Part shown: piece after piece, positions 23,771 to 34,254 of the stretch | Position numbering within the stretch: position 1 is the first letter of the stretch | How the letters are laid out: every line of letters begins with the position of its first letter | From: Symbiodinium kawagutii | Lineage: Eukaryota > Sar > Dinophyceae > Suessiales > Symbiodiniaceae | Assembly (NCBI GenBank): GCA_009767595.1 | Contig: VSDK01001771.1 | Coordinates: 543,990 to 607,989, forward strand | Direction: 5' to 3' | Length of the DNA stretch: 64,000 nt | Made by a program: the position numbers and the translations under genes | The notes under the pieces: generated by a model | Database searches by the model: none | The model's input: only the letters and a program-made list of their open reading frames with translations | Told to the model about the DNA's origin: nothing

Positions 23771-24317
23771 GGAAGGAACGGGACCCCCCAAGCCGGAGCC
23801 ATGGATGTATCAACAGATCCTGTTGGAAAACGTGCAGAAAATGCGAGAAATCATTGGAAGGTTGTATCTTGTCCACATAATAAATGGTGCGCCCTCCAGA
23901 TCCACAGTTGTACAAAAAAGGGGACACGAATTGGGTGCTCTCTCTCTCTCTCTCTCTCCGAGTTTCCTATTCAAGAACTATGTTTTGGTTGAGCGATACG
24001 TAAACCCATGTGGTCGTGGGGGTACCAACGGTGCACCTCCAAAATCAAAGCTTCTCCCTTTGAACACTTCGCCATTCTTCGATGGTTGCGATACATCAGA
24101 TGCAGCGGCACACTTCCGCAGTGCCAATGCGTTTGGGCCCAACAGCATGTTACAACTGTCCCACCATCTTTTGATGAACGTTTCCGGTTGGTAGGGACGG
24201 CACCCCACCATAGAACTGGAGTTTTTTGAACTGGTCGTTCCCCCTACAGGCCGATTCCAACCGGGAGAGGCACCAGAACCAGAAGAAGCCTCAAAGGAAT
24301 TTGCTAAATCTGCATGA
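23771..24317 (+). CDS. 3' part of a gene, three joined exons with stop
   Basis: Exon 23771-23860 reads EGTGPPKPEPWMYQQILLEN and VQKMREIIG. Exon 23963-24186 reads FLFKNYVLVERYVNPCGRGG, later SDAAAHFRSANAFGPNSMLQ. The last exon 24250-24317 reads RFQPGEAPEPEEASKEFAKS and ends TGA. Introns are 102 bp (GT, then a pyrimidine tract of (CT)n and GAG) and 63 bp (GTTGGT to CTACAG). All phases fit. Upstream, 23365-23757 is an open frame with two hydrophobic stretches (VPVIIATSITIFVILIMILI; FFFLRKDGTTAVGPFLF) that may belong to the same gene, but the link is unresolved. The family is not recognised. Confidence 0.68.
23939..23958. repeat. (CT)n tract acting as polypyrimidine tract
   Basis: Ten CT units end four bases before the GAG acceptor of exon 23963, in the position of a 3' splice-site pyrimidine tract. 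Confidence 0.75.
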
Positions 24318-24463
24318 ATATCCTGTCCGATCAGCTTGGTTATGAACTGTGAAGCAACTTGCAGCTGTTTTTTGACTATACACCGGACCATGAGTGAACC
24401 ATCATTTTACCACTCATTAACCTACCATTCCCAGACGGTGCATCCTGGTGCACCCGGTTTTAG

Positions 24464-24546
24464 GCATGAACATTGCAGCCTCTGCTTTGCTGGACTGGTG
24501 GGTTCGATCGCGAATCCAGGCGGGGAGCACATGTGGTGAAAAATGA
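24464..24546 (+). CDS. Isolated exon, unknown protein
   Basis: After GTTTTAG the frame reads MNIAASALLDWWVRSRIQAG and STCGEK to a TGA. A GTGAAA donor inside (after TGTG) is possible. It may belong to the gene whose last exon lies at 25788. Confidence 0.42.
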
Positions 24547-25267
24547 TCAAGAAGAACCAACAAGACTGGAGAGCGGAGAAACAACAAGCAAGACATTTTC
24601 TGTTGCGTCATGGATCTAGTACGAAGTGATGATGCCCACGTTTTACCTTTGATATCAAGATTCAAGAAATGTATGTGCGGACGATAGTTTCTTTCTGAGT
24701 TGTTTTTCTGCCAAAGGTTTCCCAATAATCAGAATATGGATGATAATGGATTCAAGTGGTCAAGTATCATGTCAATGTGTGGAATTGTGGTTCTGTTCTA
24801 AACCTCCATATTTTATGGTGTTTTTCACCTTTCTTGATTGTGAAAACATTAAGACAAACACAGCTTTGACCGCACATATAAACTTGACCACGGGAATTGG
24901 AGAAGCAAGTCACAACTGCGTTCGATTATGTTGTTTATTCTATTTTTAAAAAAACGTATCAAAGCATTGGCATGAATTGACAACTAAATTGCTGTCATTC
25001 AAGCTATGCCACAATTGTTGGAGATCATCATTCAATACCCAGATGCTCTCTGTATGCCGTACTTATCTACATATACTGGTACGTACAAAATCTGATGAAC
25101 TGACCCAAATGTAGATGAATAAACAGAACAAGGAGTGTTTGGGATGTACTTGGTTTTTGCTTGTACCTCCACTTGTCGCAGTTCTTGATTGTTGGTGCGA
25201 CAGTCGTTATATGGCACGTTGCAGCTAACCCCCAAAAAAATGCCTCAAATTTGAGTAGCAAGCTGTT

Positions 25268-25312
25268 GGTCGTGTCAGATGAGATGAGACAGGAGTTGTA
25301 CCGTTGGTTTCG
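25268..25312 (+). CDS. Weak exon candidate
   Basis: The frame reads KLLVVSDEMRQELYRWF within a longer open stretch, and looks helical. Splice edges are uncertain. It is placed between the exons at 24464 and 25788, so it could be part of the same gene. Confidence 0.3.
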
Positions 25313-25397
25313 TATAGTTTTACTATATGTATTTACAGAGTTACTAAAGTTTACTGGAGTTTTAGAGATTCTACTTTTCTCACTTCGTACACATATA

Positions 25398-25440
25398 GTG
25401 GTTTCTCAAGCCATAGGGATAACCCCCAGGCAAATCATCC
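25398..25440 (+). mobile_element. Family B element, one end only
   Basis: GTGGTTTCTCAAGCCATAGG is followed by CCCCCAGGCAAATCATCC, matching one end of family B. The other end is not recognisable. Confidence 0.5.
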
Positions 25441-25502
25441 AGTCAATTCAATCATATGCAGGTTATAAATGGTGGTTTGACAAGTTCTACCTCCATCATT
25501 GT

Positions 25503-25725
25503 TTATAATTAATAAACCCCCATCATTCTAAATAACCCCCATGATTCTTAATAACCCCCCACAATTATGAATAAACTCCCACGATTCTAACTAAACCCCC
25601 ACAATTATGAATAAACCCCCATGATTCTTAATAAACCCACAACATTCCGAATAAACCCCTGTGATTCTTAATAAACCCACAACATTCCGAATAGCCCGCC
25701 CCATGATTTTTGATAAACCCCCATA
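25503..25725. repeat. Minisatellite of about 20-bp units (AATAAACCCCCATGATTCTT)
   Basis: About eleven diverged units of AATAAACCCCCATGATTCTT or its ACAATTATG variants run in one direction, just upstream of the exon at 25788. Confidence 0.85.
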
Positions 25726-25787
25726 ATGTGTCACCATTCAAGTCACCATTTCAGTCACCGTCGCACCATGGTCGCCAGCAACGGCAG

Positions 25788-25928
25788 GCTGTGTTTGACA
25801 CTGCAGATGCCGAATCCTTGCTGTCGAGCTTCCGACGCATGCTGCGAGGTGTTTGTGATGGCGAGGTGCTGCTGGACAACCACCTTGGAGCCTTTGCTGC
25901 CATGGAAATCTTTGAGGAAAGGCCATAG
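25788..25928 (+). CDS. Terminal exon, unknown protein
   Basis: After CGGCAG the frame reads AVFDTADAESLLSSFRRMLR and GVCDGEVLLDNHLGAFAAME, ending IFEERP and TAG. It is clearly coding in composition (amphipathic, codon-like) and probably the C-terminus of a gene whose upstream exons lie before the 25.5-kb minisatellite. Confidence 0.62.
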   Translation, partial: AVFDTADAESLLSSFRRMLRGVCDGEVLLDNHLGAFAAMEIFEERP

Positions 25929-26794
25929 ATTCATAAAATGAAAGGGGTTATATTTTGGCATTCTTAAAATGATTCAATTCATAAGATGACAACCTTTGAA
26001 GATTGATGGAAGATATGATATGTTCGAATCTTTTCAATGCATAATATAATTGGCTAATTGTTGCGTCATATCGATATTAGTTGACAATCATGTTTGATCT
26101 AACCTAAGAATATGATACAGGATTCCACGGGATTCCACACTGCGATAAACACACTTTGAGGGTGCCAAAGCTTTTGCGCTGATGCTTTTGTTGCTGATGA
26201 CAGTTTTCCGACTGTTTGTTTGCAGTTTGCATACACGATCTCATTCGCAAACCCAGCCCAAGGGTTTGCTAGTGGATGACATGTGGGTGGGGCATGTTAA
26301 GTTTATCTTTGTATGTGCAAGCCATGTTGATGCTACGTGGGGGATGGGGCGGGGTAGGGCATGTTCCCTTTCAATTCATGGTGCTGCGGTGCAGCCTCTG
26401 TGCAAAGTCTGGGTCGTCGCGCTGTAGCAGCTGTAGTGCTTGTGGTGCGCCTCATCTCCACCGGGTCTTCCATGCGTTGCAAAAAGCGGAAGAACGTGGC
26501 AAAACAAGTTTTACCACACACCAAGTTTACAAAACTCATAACATCAGTTTTACCAAGTTTTGGCGGTGAACTCACACAGGAACGAAACAATTCAACGCAT
26601 AACAAAACGCCAAAAAGTGGCTGACTATCAATATTTTGCCCCTGGGTGAGATTTCACGAAGCAGCGTAAATATCATGGAAAAGGAACCATGAGATTTTGC
26701 CGTAGAACACGTTATAAAAAAGAACTGCATGTTCTAGCATGCCATATGTATATGCTCGATTGTTGCATCAACTCTGTTTCTATGGGGATTTGCA

Positions 26795-26913
26795 ATGTGG
26801 CTGCGGGTCAAAATCCTGTACCCCTGGTTCCCCCATCATTCACCATTGTTTCCTTATATTTTTGGTGATTATCCCCCAGTAGTTGGTTGATTAATATTGA
26901 CCCATAGCCATGT
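26795..26913 (-). mobile_element. Family A element with ATGT duplications
   Basis: The 111-bp element 26799-26909 is in the reverse orientation to copy 1: GGCTGCGGGTCAAAAT at the left, TATTGACCCATAGCC at the right. The flanks ATGT (26795-26798, 26910-26913) are a perfect 4-bp duplication. Confidence 0.88.
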
Positions 26914-26936
26914 TACCTGTTATTGTCCACACTGTT

Positions 26937-27312
26937 CAAGCATACCTGAAGAATTTCAAGCAACGCAGCGACGGACGACGTCTTTCTCACCTGTGGAACC
27001 TGTCGTTCTAAAGGAAGTTGTCCAACATCAAGAATCAGGATTGTGCTACAGTGAAATGGACGTTTTTGATCTCATCAACAACTTCACCTTTTCTCTGTAT
27101 AAGGGACCTAGTTCCCCTACCGTATACAACAGTGAAAATGCATCACTTCTTTGGATGACTGCTCCTTCAGCATGCTTCAGCTATGTCATTGCATTTCCTT
27201 ACTTCTTTGGTTCTATTCAGACTGAGCGTCCAGCTATTGACCAGCTCCATTTCATCCCATTTTCTGTAGTACATTTGCCCTTGGCAGTTTTCCAGAAGGA
27301 AAACATGTTGAG
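26937..27312 (+). CDS. Long open segment with good donor, uncertain
   Basis: The open frame includes FSPVEPVVLKEVVQHQESGL and ends MLR at GTAAGC, a consensus donor. It overlaps the minus-strand exon 27217-27610 by about 100 bases, so at most one is likely in the overlap. I favour the minus strand. Confidence 0.3.
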
Positions 27313-27898
27313 GTAAGCATTAATTAAGCATGTTGCTGGATTGAAACTTGAAACCATTCCATGGCTGGTGGAGGTATCATCCTTGAGACTCCATCCATTC
27401 CCGTCCTGATCAACCCAAATGCTTTCATAGGCCGACTCTTTGTGTGTCCGGCGTGTCCCCCACTCGTTGGAATATACATGGCTATTTTTCCATATTAACG
27501 AACACAAAAGGGGGATAATAACCAACAATCATAGGGAAAGCAATGATGTGTTGTAGCAGAACCAGGGTAATGGGGTTTTGACCCACGGCCACATGTCCAG
27601 TCCTTTCGACCTAATGTCGAATTCGAAGAAATTTGGCGCTGAGACTGAAAACGGACTAGCCCCAACGCGGTGAGCAGACACAAAAATATGATTAGAATCC
27701 CATAGAATCCCAATGAATCCTTGCAGCAGGACGTATGAGCCAAGATCCATTGAACTGGTTCTGCCACAGCCGCAGCCCAGGAATTCATGGTGAGAGCGAG
27801 TGTGTGCAGCACCTCATTTTTACCACGGTCAGTTTGAAGGGCCGAAACTTTACGCATTTCTTGGTCGAAGATGAACAGCCGCTCGGCGCCCAACCCAT
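27217..27898 (-). CDS. Minus-strand gene segment interrupted by a family A element
   Basis: Reading leftward, an exon from 27898 (after CTCTAG) codes AERLFIFDQEMRKVSALQTD, then LALTMNSWAAAVAEPVQWIL and AHTSCCK, followed by a possible GATTCA (GA) or later GTCCGT donor. The next exon begins at 27610 after ACATTAG with VERTGH, is broken by the element at 27480-27590, and continues VYSNEWGTRRTHKESAYES and IWVDQDGNGWSLKDDTSTSH to a stop at 27217. Removing the element and one copy of its duplication rejoins the frame. Family unknown. With the insertion this copy is probably non-functional, unless the element is spliced out. Confidence 0.55.
27476..27594 (+). mobile_element. Family A element inserted in an exon (ACAT duplications)
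   Basis: The 111-bp element 27480-27590 starts GGCTATTTTTCC and ends GGGTTTTGACCCACGGCC, flanked by ACAT on both sides. It lies inside the minus-strand exon described at 27217-27898. Confidence 0.85.
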
Positions 27899-27906
27899 CT
27901 AGAGTG

Positions 27907-28334
27907 ATGAATAGGCAAGTGCCGGGTTTTTTACAAGGTTCAGTTCCTCCTTTGAATGGTCATATCGTAGTGGTTCATCCTGAAGAGTTTGGAAACTACA
28001 TAAGACTACCACTACTAGACCAAGGTATTAATTGTTGGTGTGTTTCCCGCTTTTCTACTACTAAGAACCAGCTAAAGCAGTATGAAAAATCGTGAACCCC
28101 AACGTGGTTCAACATCATGAAGCCATGTGTTAAAATTCCAATCAGTTCAACCAGACGAATCAACAGGATTGGATGCTGTTACCGGGCCTTGACGACCCCA
28201 CCATTGCGGAAATGTTCTCTCTTCAATGAGATGAGTGCGCTTAGAGTATACACATGCGCAGCATGCACAAAGTCGATAGCCATGGTCGTCCAGGTTAACA
28301 CCAGTGAAACTGTGCAGCTTCACGATGATGCGCA
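27907..28334 (+). CDS. Candidate exons, unknown protein
   Basis: ATG at 27907 codes MNRQVPGFLQGSVPPLNGHI then VVVHPEEFGNYIRLPLLDQ. Further open bits on the same strand are about 28167 (DWMLLPGLDDPTIAEMF) and about 28290 (VNTSETVQLHDDAQQ, stop). Their order and joins are not resolved. The start is head-to-head with the minus-strand gene at 27898. Confidence 0.35.
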
Positions 28335-28879
28335 ACAGTGAATTGCAGAGCATTTTTTTCGGCAAGCAAGGTAGGCTGCAGGATGTTGCAGGTATGCAGG
28401 TGCTTTTTGTGTCCAGAAACCCTAGTTGGCTGATTAAGCAGGCAGATCGGAATCTTGGACCAACACATTTGCTCTTGAGCCGACCCCAGGGTTCAAGACA
28501 AATCTGTTCTTTTTCCCGAGACATCGGCTAAAGGCAGCTTATTCTCAAGGGTAGAAACGCCATTTTAGTTGTTTGAATTCATTGTTTCAAGAAGTTCTCG
28601 GTTTTCAAATGCAAATCCAAATGTTGACACCAATGAGAGGTTCATATGCCTGGTTTCAACTCAACGCTTGACAAATTTATTAGAGAAAGCAATACCGAGA
28701 CAAAAACTTCAAAGATCTTTGCTACATTAAGAGACTTCAAGCATGAATGACATTTCAATGTAGATTGCAGAGGATGTTTGATTCCGACCTCTGAGATCGA
28801 CGAGATTTGGATACTATTCAGACCACTTGGATGGATTTGCTTTATTCTTTTGTCTTTAGAGGTTTTTGAACACCCTCAA

Positions 28880-29109
28880 ATCAGGCTGACTGTCTTTTGC
28901 GTTGGTTCCACCGCCATTTTGGGGAACCTTTGGAGCACCAGGATGGTGCCGGTTTCTTTGCCAAGCTTTGATTGACAGATCGTATCGTGTTGGTCGGATG
29001 CTGAGGCAAGCCTTCCTGGATTTTATCGAAACATCAACTGGGCAAGCCATGGAGCAGCACTTCACGGGGACTCCTCAGTGCTTGCGAGTTTCCATTCGTG
29101 GATCCTCAG
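28880..29109 (+). CDS. Isolated exon, unknown protein
   Basis: The frame reads DRSYRVGRMLRQAFLDFIET then STGQAMEQHFTGTPQCLRVS up to a donor at TCAG|GTGTGG. The 5' edge is uncertain (about 28880-28955). Composition is convincingly coding. Confidence 0.5.
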
Positions 29110-29248
29110 GTGTGGGAGGGACGACTGGGAACCCCCAAGTTGTTATGGTTGGCCTATTGCTATGGTCAATGATGGATGTATAGAAGTTGTTTGCTTGGTG
29201 GTATGATTGACATTTTTCTACATTTTTAATTTTCCCTGTTATGAACGC

Positions 29249-29250
<2 letters not shown>

Positions 29251-29292
<42 letters not shown>

Positions 29293-29516
29293 TTTATTGG
29301 TTGATTGATTGGTTGATTGGTTGGTTGGTTGATTGATTGGTTGGTTGGTTGATTGATTGGTTGATTGGTTGGTTGGTTGATTGATTGGTTGGTTGATTGA
29401 TTGGTTGGTTGGTTGATTGGTTGATTGGTTGATTGATTGATTGATTGGTTGATTGGTTGATTGGTTGATTGATTGATTGATTGGTTGATTGGTTGATTGA
29501 TTGGTTGATTGGTTGG

Positions 29517-29547
<31 letters not shown>

Positions 29548-29560
29548 ATTGATTGATTGA
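29251..29560. repeat. (GATT/GGTT)n tetranucleotide array
   Basis: About 310 bases of GATT and GGTT units in mixed order, ending at 29560. The Asn/Gln/Ser ORF on the minus strand is a by-product. Confidence 0.97.
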
Positions 29561-29727
29561 CTCATATATTTTTCACCAGGGTGGTACAACCACCAACCAG
29601 TTGTTCAACCCACAGTTCCAACACAAGAGAACTTGCCGTTATGAAGTCAGAAGAAACTACAGTGACATGGTGACCTACGTCCCGATGCATCAGGGCAGAA
29701 GAGTTTGATGACCCCTGGGAGGATGGC

Positions 29728-29837
29728 ATATGGTGGTTTCTCAAAATACGGGGTCCCCAAAAATGGTTGGTTTATTACAAACAAGGAACTAATATAGGAT
29801 GATTTGGGGGGTCCGCTATTTTGAGACACCACCATAT
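29728..29837 (+). mobile_element. Family B element with ATAT duplications
   Basis: The 102-bp element 29732-29833 has ends GGTGGTTTCTCAAAATAC and CTATTTTGAGACACCACC, flanked on both sides by ATAT. It is one of the best-preserved family B copies. Confidence 0.85.
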
Positions 29838-29886
29838 CCCAAAGTCATCCGTCTCAACAAAAAGCATTCGGTTGGGTCAGCCTTTC

Positions 29887-29999
29887 ATATGGATGTTTCT
29901 TTGAATAGGGGACCCCTAAAATGGTTGGTTTAGTTTATTCACTATAAGTGATTAATATTGGATGAATTGGGGGTACCTTATTTTAAGAAATCAGCGTAT
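29887..29999 (+). mobile_element. Family B element
   Basis: The element 29891-29995 begins GGATGTTTCTTTGAATAG and ends TATTTTAAGAAATCAGC. The flanks are ATAT and GTAT. It lies 54 bp after the previous copy, in the same orientation. Confidence 0.65.
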
Positions 30000-30059
30000 G
30001 GCGAGAGGATTCTCTCTGTGGATGATGATGAAGCCACTGATATCACTTTTGAGAGTACC

Positions 30060-30250
30060 TATCAGCCATGATGTAGTCACTGGTTTCACCATTTTGACCA
30101 GCGATGAAAGAAACCATCCCATCTCCCAGCTTCCTGGCCTCCCCAAATATATGATCTCCCTACAGTGTCTTGGTTTTGGACTGAATCCCACCAGGGCATA
30201 TGCACTGAGCACAGTTTCAATACACAACCAAGGATCAACAGTGAGAAACT
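30060..30250 (+). CDS. Weak exon candidate
   Basis: The open frame reads TGFTILTSDERNHPISQLPG and ends near SIHNQGSTVRN. An alternative frame upstream reads ILSVDDDEATDITFESTYQP (about 30008-30067). No joins are certain. Confidence 0.3.
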
Positions 30251-30419
30251 AAGCTATAGTTTGTAGACTAGGCACAGCCTGACTGGCTAGTTCGCCTGTA
30301 GAGGAAAGCAGTGCTTGCAGCCTGGAAAACGCTTTAGCTGATCTTTATTTGAAAGACGCTACTGCCTGAGCATGGAGATTCAGACAGACGGTTGATTTCT
30401 GTTAGAACAATATACAGGG

Positions 30420-30570
30420 AAACTCCATGAAGGAAGAGGAACCGAAAGTAAGCTCCTCAAAGTAAGAGGTACCAAAGCAGGAATCCCCAAAGGAATAAAA
30501 AGCAAAGAGAAGCTCTTCAAAGGAAGAGGTACGAAGCTCTCAAAAGCGAGAGGAACCAAATAAAGAGGAC
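30420..30570. repeat. Diverged minisatellite, GAGGAACC/AAGCTC type
   Basis: Four to five diverged units of about 27-33 bases share AGGAAGAGG(T/A)AC and AAGCTCCTCAAAG. Confidence 0.6.
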
Positions 30571-30896
30571 AGATTCGTCCAAAGAGATGACATTGCTGAA
30601 AGAACTGCAAGCATTCAGAATACCATGATACTTACTGCAAGGTGGGCCCTACCTGCAGTTATGAGTTGGGTGAGTTCAACCCCAAGTTCACTGGTAGTTC
30701 ACCCTCTTTAAGTAAGCGAGAAAAAACAGCAGTTCCAAGTGGTTGGGTGCCCACCTTGGCCTCGACCCCTCCAACCTCGAGTTTCAGGCACCCGAGTTGG
30801 AGTTGACCTTTATCACGTACCGGTGGCAGGCGCCACGTTGTGCCTTGGGGGGTCATCCATGGAGGTTTTCTCATGAGTAAATTTCGACCAGATGAG

Positions 30897-30932
30897 GGCA
30901 TGTGATGGCATGTGATGGCATGTGATGGCATG
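30897..30932. repeat. Decamer repeat GGCATGTGAT
   Basis: GGCATGTGAT occurs three times in tandem and is followed by a partial fourth copy, next to a family B element. Confidence 0.8.
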
Positions 30933-30976
30933 ATTTTTGAGGAACCACGTGATTTCTGAAGGGGGTTCACCATGTC

Positions 30977-31076
30977 GGTGGTTTCTTAATAGCTGGGGGA
31001 CCCCCAAGTTATGGTTGGTTGATTTCTATAATAGTGAGGATGATTTTGGGGTACCCCTGTAACTTAAGAAACCACC
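30977..31076 (+). mobile_element. Family B element
   Basis: The ends are GGTGGTTTCTTAATAGC and AACTTAAGAAACCACC, about 100 bp. ATAT follows on the right but not on the left. Confidence 0.65.
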
Positions 31077-31379
31077 ATATGGATACCGAGCATGTTTATT
31101 CCTAGTATATTATGCCCAAATTGCACTTGGACACTTGGACTCAGCAATGAAACATCGATATAGAGCGATGGCTTGGAGAAAATCATATCTGGTGGATACC
31201 CCCCCTTCATAGATTTCACAGCAGACTTTCATTGCGGTCATTCCAGAATACTCAACGATTCCCAGGGAAGCACTCATCTCTCTCTCTCTCTCTTCTTTCC
31301 AGCCTTCCTTCGACACCCTGGATTATCGATGAGTTGGTCGGAGACATTCGTTTTTCGTTGTTGAGTTGGTCCATGGACC

Positions 31380-31562
31380 GGTCCATATTGGTCCCTGGGA
31401 GGTTTGCACGGCATCGCGGCTCCACATCACCTGATCGCCTTGAAGGAGGACGTGGATTTCCATCGTCACCCGGAAGCGCAGGAGGAGGTCGCGCAGCTCC
31501 CGTCCCAGCTGCGGCACGACGCGCACGACGCGCGCGACAGGGTGGACAGTGGACCGTGCCAC
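31380..31562 (-). CDS. GC-rich minus-strand exon candidate
   Basis: On the minus strand the frame reads PQLGRELRDLLLRFRVTMEI and HVLLQGDQVMWSRDAVQTS with about 80% GC at third positions, unlike the surrounding DNA. The plus strand is also open here. No recognised family; splice edges are not fixed. Confidence 0.38.
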
Positions 31563-31911
31563 CGAGACACGGCATCCTCCGCCAGCAGCCGGAGTTCGGC
31601 ACGCGAAGCGCCGCCAGAAACTCGCTCGGAAGATCCATGCTGTAGCTGGATGTAGCTGGTATCATGGCTGTTGAGATCAGCGAAATGCCAACCACTGAGT
31701 TACTTAGCAGTGATATCAGTAATGTTCATGATCAACTCATTGATGAACTGCTGTTGATATCACTTAGTTACTTAGTTGATCAATGTTGATCAGTGACATT
31801 GTTCCAATTCTAGGCTTGGAGTCGATTTCCAAGCTCAAGCACTTTTGGAAACTCAGCAGTTGCTTGGGTCCCTGTACTGCCCACGCCTTGCCTTGCTATC
31901 CACGTCCTGAG

Positions 31912-32214
31912 GACTTGGAGGAAATGACACTTCTTGTTGATGTCTCCACAGATCTACATGATGTGCAGGAAGCACACATGAGGTTCCGACGTCAGTCAGA
32001 AGAAGATCCCAATGGACTTTCAGCTTTGCAATCTGGTATGCCGAGTATGCGGAAATTTGTCAAGCCAACAGACTGGGAGAAGATTCGCAACCGGGCCACC
32101 ACTTTTGCGGAGGAATCTTTGCAAAATCCGGCGTTGGCCCCAAAAGCTGTGAAGAAGCTTGCTTTGCGAATGCCTGAAGACCCTACGAAGTTTGTCACTG
32201 GGACACCATGTTGA
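31912..32214 (+). CDS. Terminal exon, unknown helical protein
   Basis: After CTGAG the frame reads DLEEMTLLVDVSTDLHDVQE, then AHMRFRRQSEEDPNG, WEKIRNRATTFAEESLQN and a C-terminus LRMPEDPTKFVTGTPC with TGA at 32212. An upstream candidate exon 31814-31905 (VDFQAQALLETQQLLGSLY) is open in another frame; the junction is unresolved. Family unknown. Confidence 0.58.
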   Translation, partial: DLEEMTLLVDVSTDLHDVQEAHMRFRRQSEEDPNGLSALQSGMPSMRKFVKPTDWEKIRNRATTFAEESLQNPALAPKAVKKLALRMPEDPTKFVTGTPC

Positions 32215-32852
32215 CTTTGGAGAATGTTTGCATTATACTTGTTGTGTCAGTATGTCAACAATTGTGTACAAAGATTATCCATTTGTTTCAGCTTGTCACA
32301 ACAATGTATAATCTGAGGTTATATATGGTTATATAATATACATATAGTTTCATATAAAGTTTTTTAACATGTACTGTAATATACCACATGACATCTGTTC
32401 TGTTTTGAACATCAGCCGAGATCAGGCATGTGTTCAGGTGTATACATTTTTGGCCATTTCCCGACGCGCATTTGGATCTTTCTTGGATTTTACACTGACA
32501 TGTGTCTTCTTTCTGAGAGATCTGGCCAGATTTTGCTTCCGGCATGTACAACCTCTGGTTGGCTGTCGACACGTATCGATCCTTTCCACAGCATCCTGGG
32601 GTGGGGGAATTCGGGTGAAGATGGCAAGGAATGTGGCACAGAGAAAATGAGCAAAGACATAATACAGGAGAGGAGTGAGAACAAAACTGACATGAAATCT
32701 GGAGACCCCCACAGGTGGGGAGAAGCACACATGTTCATCGCAAATAGATGGGGAAACGCACACAGTGCATGTTGAAGTCAAATGAATTGTTGAGTTGGCT
32801 CTTGAATCAGTGGATCTTGAGTCCTTGTAGCATCTTGTACCACGGGCCTCAG

Positions 32853-33011
32853 GTGAATGTGCAGGAGACCCACATCAAAGCCTATCACGGCCGTGACGGA
32901 GAAGCACTGAAGGTTTGGTTGCACATGAAGGGCTTCCAGCCCCAGAGGCGAAATGGGATGCAACCTTCGTTGGATGGTGCCTTGTTCCTGGTGAACCGGG
33001 AAGTGGTCTGA
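32853..33011 (+). CDS. Terminal exon, unknown protein
   Basis: After CCTCAG the frame reads VNVQETHIKAYHGRDGEALK, VWLHMKGFQPQRRNGMQPSL and DGALFLVNREVV, then TGA. Codons are GC-rich at third positions. The product family is not recognised. Confidence 0.6.
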   Translation: MNVQETHIKAYHGRDGEALKVWLHMKGFQPQRRNGMQPSLDGALFLVNREVV

Positions 33012-33262
33012 TTGATGATGGATGGTTCAAAACGTGATTGATGATGGTTTACCATGGTTAATCAATTATATGATTTGTTTATGGTATTTACAGCAGTTAA
33101 GTGGTTTATCAATATTATTTGCCTATGTTTTGTGATTGATAGTGGGGAATAACAGATGTTGATTGCTGGTGTTTGATAATGGTTGATGGTGTATTGATGG
33201 TATGATTGTGAACTGATGCCAGAATCGGCTGGCGGTCAATCATCGTGAACCTATTATGTTAG

Positions 33263-33409
33263 GTGGCCCTCCGCTTCTTCTCTGGGAATGGGATCGGATA
33301 TTCGGTGGTACACAGGACAACCTCAAGTGATGCTACGCTGAGTTGGTGTGGCCGATCCCTGGATACAGAAAAGTACATCCGTTGGATGTACAGCGGTCAC
33401 CATTGTTGA
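33263..33409 (+). CDS. Isolated exon, unknown protein
   Basis: After GTTAG the frame reads VALRFFSGNGIGYSVVHRTT, SSDATLSWCGRSLDTEKYIR and WMYSGHHC, then TGA. A GTCACC donor just before the stop is also possible. The segment lies 250 bp downstream of the previous terminal exon. Confidence 0.5.
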   Translation: MALRFFSGNGIGYSVVHRTTSSDATLSWCGRSLDTEKYIRWMYSGHHC

Positions 33410-33628
33410 GCTGTTGTCTTAGCAGCCCGTATTTCACGTTTCGAACGCCGAGCAATTACCACATTCCTACTCTGTTGGGTCTTTCAAATGCGTGTGTTTG
33501 TGTGGGAGGCCTTGAATCTAAGGGCTTGTAACTACACACGAAACCATGTAGCAATTAATGTCCTTACAAATCTCAGACGGTCCATTGCCACGATCTGATG
33601 AACTAAGTTGACCAGTTCATCCTCGCCA

Positions 33629-34222
33629 ATGGCATTCTCTCAACGCGTGATTTTTTTGCCCGAGCTTGGCCTTTGTCAAGCTGTTTTGCGCCACCTCTAT
33701 TGCCCTCATCAACGTTCACCACCAACCTTGGCCACCTACCTTTAGTCATCACTCCTTTCCACAAATTCCCACATCCAGTCAATCCAGTCACCACTTCATC
33801 CATCTCCTGACGATGTCCACCTTCAAGTCTCAACCCAGGACCTCATTGGCTCCTTCATTTCAATTCCAGCCCACAGAATCATCCAAGTTATCACAACCTT
33901 GTTTTACACCGCCACCAGCACCCTCATCATTTCCATCCACCTCAAACAACTAGATACCACACTCAGACCCTTCCGTGGTCGCCGCCGACCAGCTTGCAAA
34001 CGTTCAACAACAATGTCAGCGGCTGGGAGACATCATTCCCTTGTGCGAAAAGTTGTTGCAAGCTTCCAATTTTTATCCAATCGGGCCGCTGTTTTCAACA
34101 AGTTCGTGGCAATGCAATCGGCAACGAAATCTCCCCAGTCCTCTCCAACATCACAGTCAGATATGAAGAACACCAGTGGCAACATCACCGCCACCACCAA
34201 CAACAACAACAACGACAACATC

Positions 34223-34254
<32 letters not shown>

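Noticed and set aside
25503-25725. CRISPR-like spaced repeat
   Set aside because: Units are directly adjacent and diverged, without unique spacers, in a eukaryotic context.
26333-26624. Three overlapping ORFs on both strands around 26.4 kb
   Set aside because: Coding-like text exists in several frames (for example CSACGAPHLHRVFHALQKA), but no frame could be preferred.
29239-29589. Asn/Gln/Ser repeat protein on the minus strand
   Set aside because: Translation of the (GATT/GGTT)n array.
32288-32781. Overlapping 115-146-codon ORFs on both strands
   Set aside because: Mutually exclusive frames with no acceptor or donor pattern and no motif; most likely chance.
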